Position numbers and translations under genes: made by a program
Assembly: GCA_024220525.1 (NCBI GenBank)
Contig: JAMYWO010000012.1
Span: forward strand, 241,253 to 305,252
Direction of reading: 5' to 3'
Length of the DNA: 64,000 nucleotides
Source of the DNA: Cochliopodium minus
Lineage: Eukaryota > Discosea > Himatismenida > Cochliopodiidae
Shown here: positions 1 to 13,079 of the stretch, piece by piece
Layout of the letters: every line of letters starts with the position of its first letter
How positions within the stretch are numbered: the stretch's first letter is position 1
Notes under the pieces: model-generated
The model's input: only the letters and a program-made list of their open reading frames with translations
What the model was told of the DNA's origin: nothing
Databases searched by the model: none

Positions 1-282
1 TATCTTTATTACCACCTATTCAAGTCTTTACTTAAACCTGCTCCATTATATGCAGTTACACATTTTGATTTCTTTATCAAATCTGCAATTATTTCCATCT
101 TTTTCTCCAATACTTCCGGTTCATCGAGATATTCACTTGCAGTAGTCGTATTTCCTTGATCTTCTCTGTTGGGCAAATTAGTTTTTGCAACACAATAAGT
201 TTTGGCCAATTATCATCTCTAATAGACCATGACAATCTTGTATTGTTCCTTTCAATCTTTCTTTTTCATTTGTTAAATTCAT
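1..282 (-). CDS. Sirtuin (SIR2 family, SIRT6/7-like), N-terminal part
   Basis: NAD-dependent deacylase, cut by the window edge. Reading leftwards, a Met at 282 opens a 34-codon frame (MNLTNEKERLK...) that stops at 178. The overlapping frame 209-9 continues with YLDEPEVLEKK and the sirtuin NAD-binding start VTAYNGAGLS, the family's GAGxS element. The spacing of a preceding helix (EIIADLIKKSK) and GAGxS is like SIRT6/7. A strong donor (GTAATA) follows at about 15, so the stop at 9 is probably intronic. The two frames join in phase only through a very short 28-nt GT..AG stretch (about 165-192) or a one-base error; this is inference. The catalytic His and zinc Cys lie outside the window. Confidence 0.6.
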
Positions 283-343
283 TTTTTTAATTTTAAATTT
301 TTTTCTTTATTTTGGACCCAAATTTTTATTTTATTGTTTTGTT

Positions 344-3300
344 TTAATTATTATCTTTTGAAATATCAACACCAAAAACATTTGCCTTTTTCAAAATGTC
401 ATTAAACAAATTGGGGTAAGAAGTTTTTATGGTATCGAAAATCGATTTCAATAAAGAAGATTGATTTTCAACATATTTGTGGAGATCGCTGATCTTTTTG
501 TTGTGATCAATCTTTGATTTTTGCATCAAAGATTGAAATTTGGAGATAAAAATCTTGTTGTTTTCCAACTCGGACTCTAGATTTTTGACATCTAAAGAAA
601 GTTGGGAAAGGTTTTTTTTGAGAGAAAGGTTTTCATTCTTGAGAAGAGGAATCTCACTTTGATTGTGATTCTTATTCATGTTGAACATCAAAATCTCCAA
701 TTGTGTTTTGACGAGTTCTTTCTCGTTCTGTACGATGTTCAAAAGATTTTCGAGTTGAACCATTTTGGAGTTTTCTTCTTTCAATACAGAAATTTGTTGG
801 AGGAGATTCTTTTTGTCATTGAGAGAAGAAGAGTGCTTCTCGTTGAGATCTGCCCAAAGTTTTTTCACGGTTTCTACTTCTCTGCTTTTGCTTTCAATTG
901 ACTTTGAGTTTTGAAGAACGAGATTTTCGATTTGTTGGCATAATTTTTGCTTATCAACTTTCATATTTTCTATTTCTGACTCCAAGTTTGAGTTAATTTG
1001 GTTGTTCATTTCTTTCATAGACAATTCTTTGTTAATTTGGGCTTCTTTTTCTAATTGCTGAGAGAGAAGTTTGTTGTTTTGGGATTGTTTTTCTATTTGT
1101 TGAGTGAGGACAAGTATTTCACTGTTCAAGTTTTGTTGTTGCAAAGAAAGTTGTTGAATCTCCAAGATCTTTTCTTCATTTTTGCTCTCAAGTCCTTTGA
1201 TGCAGTTGGATTGGAAGGAGGAATTTTCTTCCAACTTTTCAATCTTTGATTTCAATTCGATTACTTGTTGCTTTTTGTTTTCGAGTTTGTTTTGAAGGAG
1301 ATTGATTTTGACATTCAACTGTTCCATTTCACGCTTGGTGGATTCGTTTTGTTCTTTAGTTTGGTGATTGAGCAAAGCAAGGGTGTTGTACTTTCCATCT
1401 TTCTTTTCAATCAAATCACGATAGTTTTCATTTTGAAGGGAAAGTTCTTGAATTTGTTCTTCTTTCTTTAAAAGTTGATCCTCGTAAGAAGAAAGTTGAC
1501 TCTCAATGTTGTCCAAGTGATTGATTCTCATTTGTCTTTTTTCCAAAATTTTTTCGTTCTTTTTGATGGTTTGAGAATGTTGTTGGAGGAGAATTTCTTT
1601 TTCTCTGAGAGTTTCATCTTTGGTGTTTAGTTGAGAAGTAAATTCAAGAGACAAAGAAATGAGGTGCTTTTGGATGATTTGAAGGGATGTTTCTCCAGAA
1701 GAAATGGCTTCTTTAAAGTGGAGGTTCTCTTCTTCTAAGAAAGAATTTGTTTGTTGCAATTCATTGAAAAGTTTTTGTTGAGATTCAAACTGTTCTCTCT
1801 TTTCTACTTGCAAGTTTTCTATTTGAGAAGAAAGAGAAGAGTTGTCTTGTTCCATTTGATCCACTTTGTGGTTCATTTCTTGTTGGTAAAAGAGATATTC
1901 GTTGTTCAACTCGGATAGTTTTTGAGAGAGAGAAGAAGAGGTTTGTAACTCTTTCATCAACTTGGAGTCAATCTCTTCAAACTTTTCTTTCAACTCATTA
2001 AACTGTGAGGTGATTTGAAGAGTTTGTTGTTTTTCTTGTTGCAAAGTAAAGTCGAGGAGGGAAGAGTGTTGTTGCAAAAGAGAATATGCGTTGTTTTGTT
2101 GATCCAGCAAACTTTGCTTGTTGAGAATCTCTTCTTTGAGTTGAGACAAGAGGTCGGATTGGTTCTCAAGCTCTACGTTTCTTTTTTCTAATTGGGAGAG
2201 AAGATCTTTCTCGTTCATTTGAATCTCTTCTATTTTTCTCAAAGAAGATTCTTTGTATTGTTCAAACTGTTGTGAAACTTCTTTGATTTGATTGTCCAAC
2301 AAACTGATTGATTCTTGTTTCAAATTATTTTCTTTGTTTAAGGATTCTATGATAACAGAATTTTCTTGAAGGGATTTCTCTTTGAGGGATTGATCATTCA
2401 AAAGTCTTTGGGTGAGTTCCTTTTCGAGTGAAAGAATGCGAGAAAGATCATTATTGTTTACATCAAGTATTTCTATCTCATTTTTCAAGAGGGTACACTC
2501 GTTTAGGTATTGAGAAGACTGGTTGTTCAAGTTTTCTTCTAGCAAGAGAATCTTTTGTTGAAAGATTTGATTGTTTTCTTTTTCTTTCGAGAGATTCTCA
2601 CTCAATTGAAAAGAAAGATCTTTGTAGTTGTTTGTCTCTTCATTGGATTGACTGGAGGAAATCAAAAAGTCAAGAGTTTGTGTTTGCATGTTTTGGAATA
2701 ATTTTTCATTTTCAAGAAGGAGTTTCTCGTTTTCTAATTGGACATTTTGAAGAGAAGAAAAAGTATTTTCGTTGGTGATGGTCAATTCTTCTACTTTGTT
2801 TTCGAGATTAGAATTTGTTTTTTGGAGAGAGGTGAGGCTGTTTTGCTTTTGAATGACAAGAGAGTTGATTTCGTTGATTTTTTGTGTGAGAAGAAGCTTT
2901 TCGTTGATGAGAGTTTGATTGAGAAGGTTGATTTCTTGGGTCTTTTGCTTCAAAGATTCGATCACTTCAGATTGGGAGAGCTTTTCGTTAAAAGCATTGG
3001 ACAGTTCATTCTTTTTCTCAAAGAGCGAGCGGTAAGAAGATTCAAGAGTGTGTTCGAGTTTGTTCTGTATTTCTCCAAAGATGTTGATCTTTTCTACAAT
3101 CATTTGGAGTTTTTCCAACTGAGATTTCAACTGATCTCTCTCGGACAAGATTCTGGAGTACTTGGTCTTGTAGTTTTCGTGTTGAAACTTTTCTTCGAGT
3201 TGTTGGAGCTCCTTTTTGTGTTTCTTGTGCAAGATGCACAAATCATTTTCAACTGTTTCAACCATTTTCTTTTGTTCTTCATATTTTTGTTGCAAAGAAG

Positions 3301-5021
3301 AAATCTTGTTATTCATTTGGGAAATCACTTCAACATAATCATTCTTCTCTGATTCCACCAATCTGATCTTTTCAATGTATTCTTTCTCCTCCAACTTCAT
3401 GCTGTTGATGTATTCAGTGAGATTCTCGTTATCTTGGTTGATCTTTTCGATATCGATCGAGTATTGGCCAGAAAGCTGATTTATCCTATCATTATACTCT
3501 TCCTCGTTCTTTTTCATTCTGTTTTCCAATTCTTGGATGGTCTTTTGTTTCTCTTGATTCAATTCATTCAATTTGGAGATGTTGTTTTCTTTTTCCAAGA
3601 GGGTCATTGAAATCTTGTTCTTTGAATTGGTGATGCTCTTGATATCCTTTTGCAATTGTTCGTTATCTTCTCTCAAAATCTCATTGGAGACCAACATACT
3701 TTCTAATCTCTTCTTAATTTCTTCGCCATTGAGATTAGAAAGATCCAATTTGGTTGTATTTTCTGATCTTCCTGAGAACTGGAAACTGTTGTTGGATTCT
3801 TCCAATTTCTTTTCCAAATTTTGAATCAATTCTTCTCTTTCTTGGATAGATCTTTGTATCTCAAGATTTCTGCTCTTTTCTGTTTCCAACATGAGGGTGT
3901 AATCCTCGATAGTTCTTTTGGATTTGTGATTGTCATCTCTCAAAGTGTTGATCAATTGTTCTTGCTCGTCTATTTTTTCTTTCTTTTCCTTGATCTCTGA
4001 TTCCATGTTTCTGGTGTTCAATTCGAGTTGCACATAATTCATTTGCAATTGTCTGTATTCTTCTTGATCGTTTTCTGTGGATGCTTTGAGAATCTTGTAA
4101 TCATTTTTATATTTGTTTCCTCTTTCCCTCTCTCCATCATTGTCTTGCTTCATCTTGACGATAAAGTTATTTAATTCATCAATCTCTATTTTCATCAATT
4201 CATTCAATGTCCCAAAGTTCTTGAGATCATTGCAATTGTTCAAGTAAGTTTGGTACAAGAGCTTTCCTTCCTCTGTTATTCTTTCAAATTCTTTTTTGTA
4301 AGATTCGCTATCATCTTGTGAATTGGTCAATTCTATTTGCAATTGATGTACACTCTGTTGAAGTGAACTGATTTTTTCTTCATATTCTTGTTCGCTGAAT
4401 TTATTTATTTTTTTTTGAGGTGATGGTTGTAGTGAATCAAAAGACATGAATTCATAGTCTGGCAAATTGAAATGAATTTTAGAATGAGGATTATCTATGA
4501 AATATTTTGAGTCTTTTATTTGAAAATCTTCCAATTGTTGAATTTCTTGATCTTCTTGTCCTCCAATGATATTTGATTGTTGGAGTTCATTGGATTCTTC
4601 TTCGAAAGAGATAGGGAAGCTTGCTGTGGGAGATTTGAAAGGATTGTTTTCTTCACTTGGCGATATTTGTTCAAGATTAGGCCTGAATGATCTTGGAGGT
4701 GATTCAAATTCATTTGTTTGTGCATTCTCTCCTTCATTTTTAATATTTTCATTTTGCTCTTTGGGCTCCACTAATTTTTTTTGCGATGTATTTTCCTTTT
4801 CTTCTACGGGGATGAGTATATTTTTTCTCTCTCCAAATGCTTTTGTTGGTGTGTCTATTCTTTTAAATAATTCTTCTTTTTTTGCGCCCTATTGATAAAG
4901 AAATTAAATTTTTATTCTATATTGATATTTGCTGATTTATTACAAAGTATTTTTGATTTTTAAAAGAGGGACTCTGTAAATTGACATGATTTTCCTTATC
5001 ATCGTATCTGAAAACACTCAT
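344..5021 (-). CDS. Long coiled-coil protein (about 1540 aa)
   Basis: Two exons: 4944-5021 (MSVFRYDDKENH...) and 344-4888. They are joined through a 55-nt intron with donor GTAATA and acceptor AATAG; phases close, giving 1540 residues. The start is the ATG at 5021, because the frame is open upstream of the GTG at 4771 as far as the acceptor. The N-terminal 120 residues are Pro/Ser-rich (PPRSFRPNLEQ, SPSEENNPF). The rest is nearly continuous heptad coiled coil rich in E, K, Q, L and S, with no catalytic motif. It resembles cytoskeletal or golgin-type rods in general form only; I do not recognise a family. The C-terminal 60 residues (SDLHKYVENQ...NVFGVDISKDNN) are less repetitive and could be a binding end. 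Upstream neighbour is another coiled-coil protein on the same strand. Confidence 0.85.
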
Positions 5022-5157
5022 TTTTTTTTTTTATTTATATTAGAATTTGATCGTTTTTTTTAATTGTTAGTAGATTATTATTAAAAATGGCGGCATTAAG
5101 AAAAATTTTTTTTAATTTGGGAGGTATAGATTTGAACAAAAAAATAGTTAAACAGAA

Positions 5158-8100
5158 TTATTTGGCTCTCCTTATAGATAGTTCACATGTATAGTGTTGT
5201 GAGTTTTTAGAAAATCCCTGAAAATTCTTTTTGAACAAAGTGAACATGTCATGAACAACATTATATAACTGCTCTTGTTCATATCCTGAATCAATCTTTT
5301 TGGTCACTTGAAATAGATTAAATATTTAAATGATTTTATTTAAAAGATGATTTTATTGAAGATGATAAATATTATACCTTGATGAGTAAAAGCGCGATTA
5401 TCATTTGGATATTTATTTCTTTGAATGACCTCTTCATGGGTATAGTAACTTTTTGGATCATTCAAATGAGTCAGATTATTGTAAATTTCTTTTTGATTAT
5501 AGCTTTCAAGTTGATTGGTAACTAATTCGAGCTTCTTTCTCAGATTGTTGTTTTCTTGATCTTTATCTAAGATCAAATCTTTGTATTCTCCATTTTTGGT
5601 GATTTCAGTCATATTGGAGCTCAATTTGGATTGAATGTTGCTGTAAAGTTTGAGTTGTTTTGCGTATTTTTGTTGAATTTCAAGATATTTCTTCTTGAAG
5701 CTAACTAGTTGCTGTTCAAAAGTGTTTTTTTCTTCGAGGGAAGACATCTGAAGGTAATCTACTTTCTTTTTGAGTTTGGAGTTGACTTTTTTGGTGATTG
5801 CAAGTTCCTTCATCGCAGCATTAAACTCTAAAGACATTTTCTTTTGGTTGTTTTTTGCAGAAGTCTTGTGAGATTCAAGTTGCAATTCCAAAACATTCAC
5901 ATCATTCGTGGCCTTGTTCAAGTCTTCTTGTAACTTTTCGTTTTCTGATTTTAATTTGTCAATGATATCAGTGTAATTTAGGGTGATTTCGGTAACTTTT
6001 TGTTTGGATTGAGAGATGTTGCCTTCCAACTGTGATTTGAGAGAATTTATCAGTTGAGATTCTATTTCATCAGACGTTTCAACAGGATTGGGTCCATTTT
6101 GGATAGAAATTCTAAAAGAAACAATTTCCTTTGACAGATCATTGTGTTTGGTCAAAAGTTCTTTGTATCTTTCGTTTTGCTTCTCAATCACTTCTTCAGA
6201 ATGCTTGATTTCCTTTTCTTTTTGAGATAAAGAGGATTCCAACTTGAGGATCTTTTTTTTCTGAGATTCTTGAATATTTTTTGAAGTGTTCAAATTTTTT
6301 TCGAGATCATGTTTCTGCATAGATCCATTCTTCTTCACCATTTCTTTCATGGTCTCCAGTTCAAGTTTTAAAGAAATGTAGCAATTCTCCAAAATTTTGT
6401 AGGATTCATCTTTCATTTCTTCGGGAACACTCAACAAAAATTCATCTCTGTGATCTATTTTCAACTCTCCATTGCTCTTTTTTTTTCTGGGGCTTTTTTT
6501 GCGAGGGGATCTGTGTCTTCTTGGAGACTCCACTTTTTTACGGGGAGATACTTCACTCTTTCTTGAAGGTGAGAGTCCTTTCTTGGGGGAATCTTTATCA
6601 ATCTTGCTGTTGATATCAATAGTCAAATCTTCACTTTCCATGTCGAAAGAAACTTGTGGAGGATTCTTGTTTTCAAGACTCAAATTGAGAGGAGGGACAA
6701 TTGTAATGGGCTTAGCATCGTCGAAATCCACAGATCCCAGAAGATATTTCGGTATTTTATTGTTATCTTTGGAGTCTCTTTGTTCGTGAGTAGAATCATC
6801 GTAAAGAGTCTTCTGATGTTCTTCAATCTTTGGCGGATCTATCGAATGAGTTCCTTGTTGGTTGTTTCTGAGTTGATGAACAATCTTGCTCAATGATTCA
6901 AGTTGCATTTTTTGTTGAGATTCAATCTTGTTGGCTTCATCAAGTTTTTTTTCCAACAAAGTGATTTTTTTGGTATCTCTTTCCAAAGACTCTGAAAGCT
7001 TCTCGTTGTTGAGTTGGATGACAGAAATTTCCAATTTGAGGTTATCAATATTCTCACAATGCTTTTCGTTTTCATCCTGGCATTCTTCAAACTCTATCTT
7101 GATATTCTTCATTTCAAGATCACTCTTTTCTTTTTCTTGTTTTAATTCAGAAAGGTTATCAAGTACTTTTTCGTGTTTCTTTCTAAGAGAAGAGATTTGT
7201 TCTTTCAGTTCAATCAATTCTTTGATCTGAGAATTGTCATCTTTGCTCTCTTCAATCTCTTTGATCATCTCTTTCAGGTTGTTGTTTTCTTCTTTCAAAA
7301 TTTCATTTTCAGCAATGATGTTGAGTTCTCCTTCTTCTGTTTTCTTGTTGACTTCAGGAAAGACGGAGGAACTTTTACGCGAGCTGGTAGAAACTTTTTT
7401 AACTGATTCTTCGCTGGATCTTCTTTCATTGCTTAATGATTGCACCTTTTTCTTCTCTTCTTCCAAAAGTTTGTGGTAATTGTTATTTTCAATGTTTGCT
7501 TTTTCTAATCCATCTTTTTGGGAATCAATCACAGAACGGAGCATCGAATTTTCATCATTCATTCTGTTGTATTCGATTTTGGAATCTTTAATCTGACCCT
7601 CCAACTTTTCTATCAATTTCTTCTGATTTTCAAACTGATTGGAGAGCTTTTCGTATTTCTCAAACGATTCAGAAAGGGCGTACTCTTTTTGATCGATTTC
7701 ATCCCTCAAATCCTCCAGTTCATCTTCGTGATCCCTCTCTCCCAGTACCTCCTTGAGAGACTCGTTTTTTTCTGTTTCCTTCTTGAATTTCTTGGAAAGA
7801 GTTTTATGTTCGTTTTCCAAATGTGTAAAAGATTCACGCAACTCTGAATATTCATCCTTGGCCGTCTCCTTCAACTTTTCCAAATTTTTGTTTTCTTCGA
7901 TTAGTTGTTGATTATTCTTTTTGAGTACATTGAATTCCAAATTGAGATTATTGAATTTGGATTCCGCCTTTTTGCAAATCTCCTCTTGTTCTTTGTGGAG
8001 ATCAGACCAAATCTGCCCTTTCTCTTCCATTGTCTTTTCCATCTCTTTGATCTTATTTTTCAATTTCTCGATTTCCTTCTCCAAAACAGGTTTATCTGTC

Positions 8101-8866
8101 TTTGTCCCCTTTTTCTTGTTGATTCCCAAAGAACTCAATTTTTCTTTGGGTTTATTGGTTTCATCATCATTTACATTGAATTTTACTTCTCTTGGAGAGG
8201 TTGCTTCTTTCCTGGGAGAAGTGTTCCTTTCTAATGAAGGTGTAATAATATTCTCGTGGAAGCTCATCGAAATATCTCTTCTGCTTCGAGTTTTCCTTTT
8301 CCTTATCTTTTTATGTTTTTTGATTGATTTTGTTTCCTCTCCCTTTTCATCACTGTTTTCTATCTCAACATTTTTGTTTTCATTTTCCTCATCTGATTCT
8401 CCTTTCTCTTTATTTTTTTCATACTTTTGTTGGAATAGAATTAATGAGAGAGATTCAAAATTTTGAAACCAAATTTATTCAAAAATATCTTACAATTCTC
8501 ATTAAATCTTGGATTATTGGATTAAAATCTTCTTCTTTGGCTGATATAGATTGAGGATCCAAATTAAATTCTATATCAAATTCTTCCAATATATTTTTGA
8601 TGATTCGATAATTTTTTGTTATATCTGATTTATCCAATTCATCCATGTCTATTCTGTTATCATTCCCACATATATCCAAAACTTCATTGATTATAATTGC
8701 AAGCTTAATCCCATCTTTCAATCTATTGTTTTGGAAGATAATTTTTGAAATATATATTAATTCATGATCCTCATTAATTTATTTACCCTCTTCTGAAATT
8801 ATATATTGTAATGTTTTGTTTCTCAAGTAAAGATTTGCACCATTCCAACAATATTTGATTTTCCAT
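5158..8866 (-). CDS. Calponin-homology domain plus long coiled-coil protein (1167 aa)
   Basis: Four exons: 8787-8866, 8494-8722, 5378-8423, 5158-5306. All introns are GT..AG (64, 70 and 71 nt) and total length closes at 1168 codons. Exons 1-2 encode a single CH fold: ILLEWCKSLLEKQNI, then LKDGIKLAIIINEVL, then FNLDPQSISAKEED and IIQDLMRI, the usual CH helices and 'DG-x-x-L' core. A basic/acidic linker (KKHKKIRKRKTRSRR) and a Ser-Pro/Arg-rich patch around residues 650-700 (SPRKKVESPRRHRS) interrupt about 900 residues of coiled coil. Known CH plus coiled-coil proteins (for example Hook, cytospin) link actin or microtubules to cargo; which class this is cannot be decided. The last exon ends GYEQEQLYNVVHDMF...RRAK. 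A shorter CH-only product stopping at 8479 would arise if intron 2 were retained. Confidence 0.85.
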
Positions 8867-9106
8867 TTCTTGTTGATGGATGAAATTTATATTTCAAAAG
8901 ACTTTCAAATATTTTTTTTATTTCTCAAATCGTTGGCTTATATTATATTTCCCTTAAAATCTGACAATAAAAAAAGATTATCAAAAAGGTTAGAATCCGT
9001 TGTTATAATTCCTCTTTTATGCAAATCTCTTTTTCAATTAATGAAGTTTCTCATTTTAAAAAAAAAAAATTGTTTTAGAAAATATTTTCAAAAATAAATA
9101 TAAATA

Positions 9107-9817
9107 ATGGATGATCAACCTATCAAAGATGATCCCAAAGGTTTTTATGAGATCCTTGGATTAACAAAAGATTCATCACAATTAGAAATCAGAAAAGCTT
9201 ATAAAAAGGCTGCGCTTGTATGAACTAATATATTATCATCTCTTTTTTGTTTTACTAAAAATTTGAAAAGCTATATCATCCAGATAAAAATGTTGATAAT
9301 AGAGATGAAGCCACCCAAAAATTTAAGGTTAATTCAAATCATTCTATCTTAAAATTAAAAAAAAACATTTTATCATAAAATTTATTTAGCAAATTTCTGA
9401 AGCATATTCGATTCTTGGAGATGAAGAGAAAAGAGAATTATATGATAGAGGTAATGAGGATGAATCACTTTATTTCCAAGAAGAAGCTAAATGCACTTGC
9501 CCTAATTGTGGAAGACCAAGGGATTTTGATCCTTTTGATTTTGTTGAATTTTTCTTTGGATTAAAAGAGCATATTCAAAATCTTGTTAATAGTGATGAAT
9601 ATGATAGCGATGAATATGAAGAAGATTATTCTAGTGAAGATTCTCGATATTATAATGGTAAAATGAACTTCAATAATCCCAAAAATACATTATTCTCCAT
9701 TTTATGGGAATATATGATTTTATTTGGCTAATTATAGTCTTTATCAAATCATACCATCCAAATTATAAGAATATGTATAAAGGAGTGTCAATATTTAAAG
9801 CAAATAATGATAATTAA
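9107..9817 (+). CDS. J-domain (DnaJ/Hsp40-like) co-chaperone
   Basis: Exons 9107-9217, 9271-9327 and 9390 onward. The joined N-terminus is a complete J domain: GFYEILGLTKDSS, IRKAYKKAALLYHPDKN with the HPD tripeptide that stimulates Hsp70 ATPase, and ISEAYSILGDEEKRELYD. After it comes a short CTCPNCGRPRDFDPFDF stretch, then an acidic Asp/Glu/Tyr-rich tail. The 3' end has two readings. Without further splicing the frame stops at 9731 (…WEYMILFG). With a GTAAAA donor at 9660 and ATTATAG acceptor at 9738 it stops at 9817 (…GVSIFKANNDN). No Gly/Phe region or zinc-repeat domain, so this is a type III (DNAJC-like) protein. Client unknown. Confidence 0.85.
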
Positions 9818-9897
9818 AGATTTAATGATTTAATAGGCTTCTGATAAAGATAATACTTATTTCTAATTAATTTATAACTTATTTCTCCAAAGAAAAT

Positions 9898-12784
9898 ATG
9901 CATAAGCCTGATAAACCCAAAAAACCTCAATGTATCTTCGTCAATGGGCGAGTGAAAGTGACCTGGATAGAAAACAATACGCGAGCTGATTACTTCAAAT
10001 TGTATATGAAAACCAACAAAAAAAGTGAGACAACTTATTTAACCTATTCTAATTTATAATACGCCTATATTCGAAATTATATACAAATTTCAATAAAATT
10101 ATCCTTTCTATAATTTCTATAATTACATATAAACTCAATTTACTTTAATTTTTCAATAATTTGATTTCTTTTCAAAACAGATAGTGTTCCTGTTTGTATA
10201 AATGAAAATGAATTGGATTCTGGAGAAAATTGTTATTATATTCAGGGTTTGAATCCTGGCACCTATTTTTTTTGTGTTGCTGGTGTTAATGATGCAGGGG
10301 AGGGAGAACAATCTATGTGGACAGATTTAGTTGTTCCATCTCAGCAAAAAGGCAGCAAAGATAAGAAAAAGGTAAAAAAAAGAAAAATATCTAACTTTTA
10401 TGAATTCAATAAAGAGCAAATAGATTTAATTTCTTGTCATTTGCGCATCAATTCAAATATATTCTTGATAAATTTATTCAATTCATTAATCATATCAGAA
10501 TAGCAGTCCAATCAAAAATTAATTAAATATATTAGTGATTTATTTAAAATTATTTAAAGATAAAGATGATTTGATTTATTAGAATCAAATTAATACTTGA
10601 ACAATCTTTCTCAATTTTAAAAATAAAAGAAAAAGGTCAAAAAAAATAAAACTGTAAATTTCGAGAAAGAATTAAAAACAGCAGTGGAAGAGGAAGATTA
10701 TGAAAAAGTGTACGAGCTGTATCCCTCTATCAATCGATACCCCAGTCTCAACAAGACGTTGGCGAGCCAAGTAGAGTTGATAATGAAGAACAGAAAGAAG
10801 GAGAAAGAGATAAGAGATCTTGTTAATAAATACAAGGAAACTTTGTATTCTTGTATAAAGTCTCAATCTCTCCTTGATTTACGTAAAGTAATCAATGCTA
10901 TTGAGAACAACAGCAAACTCGAAAAGTATTTTGTTGATGAGTTGCCAAAGGCGAGGGAGGTTCTTGAGAAGATCGAACTTGAAAATTTGGAGAAGATAAA
11001 AGAAAAAGAAATGGAAAAACAAAAAGAGGTATTCATAATAAAATTAAATAATATTATCAGCTCTCCGAGTTTTAGTTTGAATTAAAAGTGAATATATATA
11101 TATGTAAAGATAAATATAATAAATTATATTTACCTTTAGATAAAATTTAATAAACAATATATTTTTTTTTCAGAGAGAAGAAAAGGAAAAGTACTTGAAG
11201 GAATCTCAACAAAAAAAGCGAGAAGAGAAAGAAATTAAGAAGAAGAAATACCAGGAGGAACAACAACGATTAGAAAAAGAAAGAAAGTTACAGGAGGAGA
11301 AAGAGAGGAGGGAAAAAGAAAAGACTCTCCGAAAAAATAATCAGAACAAAAATAATTCTTCGAATAATAAAGATAATTTGAATTATAAAGAAAATAATCA
11401 ACCACAAAAAAATCAATCAAAAGACAAGAAGAAAGAAAATAGGGAGATTAATAAAGATAATAAAGATAATAAAAATCATAGCAAAACCAAATCAAAAGAG
11501 GAAAAGAGAAATGGGATTAATCAACAGAATCAAAATAATCAGAAGAATGGGGTTCTTAAGCAAAACGGTGTTCACAACAGCAAAAATAATCATAAACAAC
11601 CACAACATGATCAACCTCAACAACCACATCATGATCAACAACTTAATCCTAATGTGAACAAATCAAATCATCTTCGACCACAAGAAGTTAAGAATAATGG
11701 AGATAATTACAATAATAATAATGTTAATAATAATATTGCTTACAATAATAATAATAATGTTAATAATAATATTAATTACAATAATAATAATAATGTTAAT
11801 AATAGTATTAATTACAATAATAATAATAATGTTCATCCTAATATTCATGTTGGTCCTAAGATCAATCTTGGAGCCAATTTGGATAACAAAGTAGATTCTC
11901 TTTTTGGACAACAAAGGGTTAATCTCAACAATAATCTCAAGCAGCAAATTAATCCCACCGTGAGTGGAATGCACCAAAACATGAACACCATTGGCTTCAT
12001 CAATGGATCTTCTCACAATCACCACAATCCTCAACTCAACCCCAATTTCAACCTTAACCTCAATAACAACCTCAATAATAACCTCAATAATAACCTCAAT
12101 AATAACCTCAATAATAACCTCAATAATAACCTCAACGTAGATCCTAATTTTAACAACATGGAAACGAACTTTAATAACCTAAACATGGATCCCAACTTTA
12201 ACAACCAAGTTCATAACAATACATTTCACAATCCCAACTCCAATAACCCCAATATTTCTCCCAATAGTTCATCAAGACCTTTTCTCTTCAACCCCTCCCA
12301 CAACAATGGAATATGGTCCTTTAACACTGAAATGCATAACCCCAACATTCACAATAATGTTCATGGAAATGTTCACAACAATGTTCATAATAACTTGAAC
12401 ATTCCAAATAATAATACAGGAAATTCTTTTTTTAATAATCCCAACATCCCTTCCAACACACTTAATCACTCCAAATTAAACTCTTTTCTTTATGAACAAC
12501 AACCCAACGGATCTTCTGACCTTCCTCTTCAATCTCCTTATTTTTACAACAATCCTTTTTCTTTTTCAAGCTTCCCTTCTTCCAACCCTCTTTTCTACAA
12601 TTCGAATTCTTCTTTTCCTGTTTCTAACAACACTCAATCCAATTTCTTTCCTCAACAACCAAACAATAACATTGGCCAACAAAGTTTTTTTCAGCCTTCA
12701 ATACCCACAAACCCCCCTTTTTATGAAAATAACATTTTCTTCAATCCCAACAAACCTTTCGATAAAAACCCTTCCAATCTTTGA
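9898..12784 (+). CDS. Fibronectin type III domain protein with Lys/Glu-rich and Asn-rich tail (773 aa)
   Basis: Exons 9898-10024, 10181-10371, 10636-11028 and 11174-12784; phases close at 774 codons. Residues about 8-100 form one FN3 fold: PQCIFVNGRVKVTWIEN, YFKLYMKTNKK, then YYIQGLNPGTYFFCVAGVND with the typical Tyr/Leu core. It is followed by a KKK linker, a helical block (DYEKVYELYPSINRYPS ... VINAIENNSKLEKYF) that looks like a small helical repeat, a charged ERKLQEEKERREKEK coil, and about 400 residues of Asn/Pro/Phe low complexity. Intron 2 is unusually long (264 nt). The Asn tract contains 36-bp and 12-bp tandem repeats. FN3 suggests protein binding; no signal peptide is seen, so it is probably cytosolic. 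Specific function not recognised. Confidence 0.8.
12060..12135 (+). repeat. 12-bp tandem repeat encoding Asn-Asn-Asn-Leu
   Basis: About six perfect copies of a 12-base unit reading AATAATAACCTC or rotation, in frame inside the Asn-rich tail of the FN3 protein. A related 36-bp unit (Asn tracts separated by Val, Ile, Tyr) lies at about 11710-11835. Length is likely polymorphic. Confidence 0.85.
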
Positions 12785-13079
12785 ATTCATTTGAAACAAA
12801 TTTATTTTTTGTTTATTTTTAATTAAAATTATCAAAAAATACTTGAAGCGCAAAATTGAGATTTAAATGTGTATTAGTCCATTATTTAATAATAAAAAAT
12901 AAATTTTTAGCTGAAAAAGATATAGGGAGATCCAAATCGATCAATTTTGTGATTTTAACTATCATAAACTTATTTGATGAATGTTTTTGAACATATAATA
13001 ATTTGAAATAATGTACGATATATATGAACAATAAAAAAGAAATTTCAATGATGGTTTGACATAATTTTTTAAAAAAAAA

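Noticed and set aside
2738-3352. 204-codon + strand frame with a start codon
   Set aside because: Composition (Phe/Leu/Arg) and position mirror the coiled-coil gene; no intron or family signal.
602-8466. Many + strand Phe/Leu/Ser-rich frames up to 204 codons
   Set aside because: Antisense of the two Glu/Lys/Gln-rich coiled-coil genes; A/G-rich codons give such open complements.
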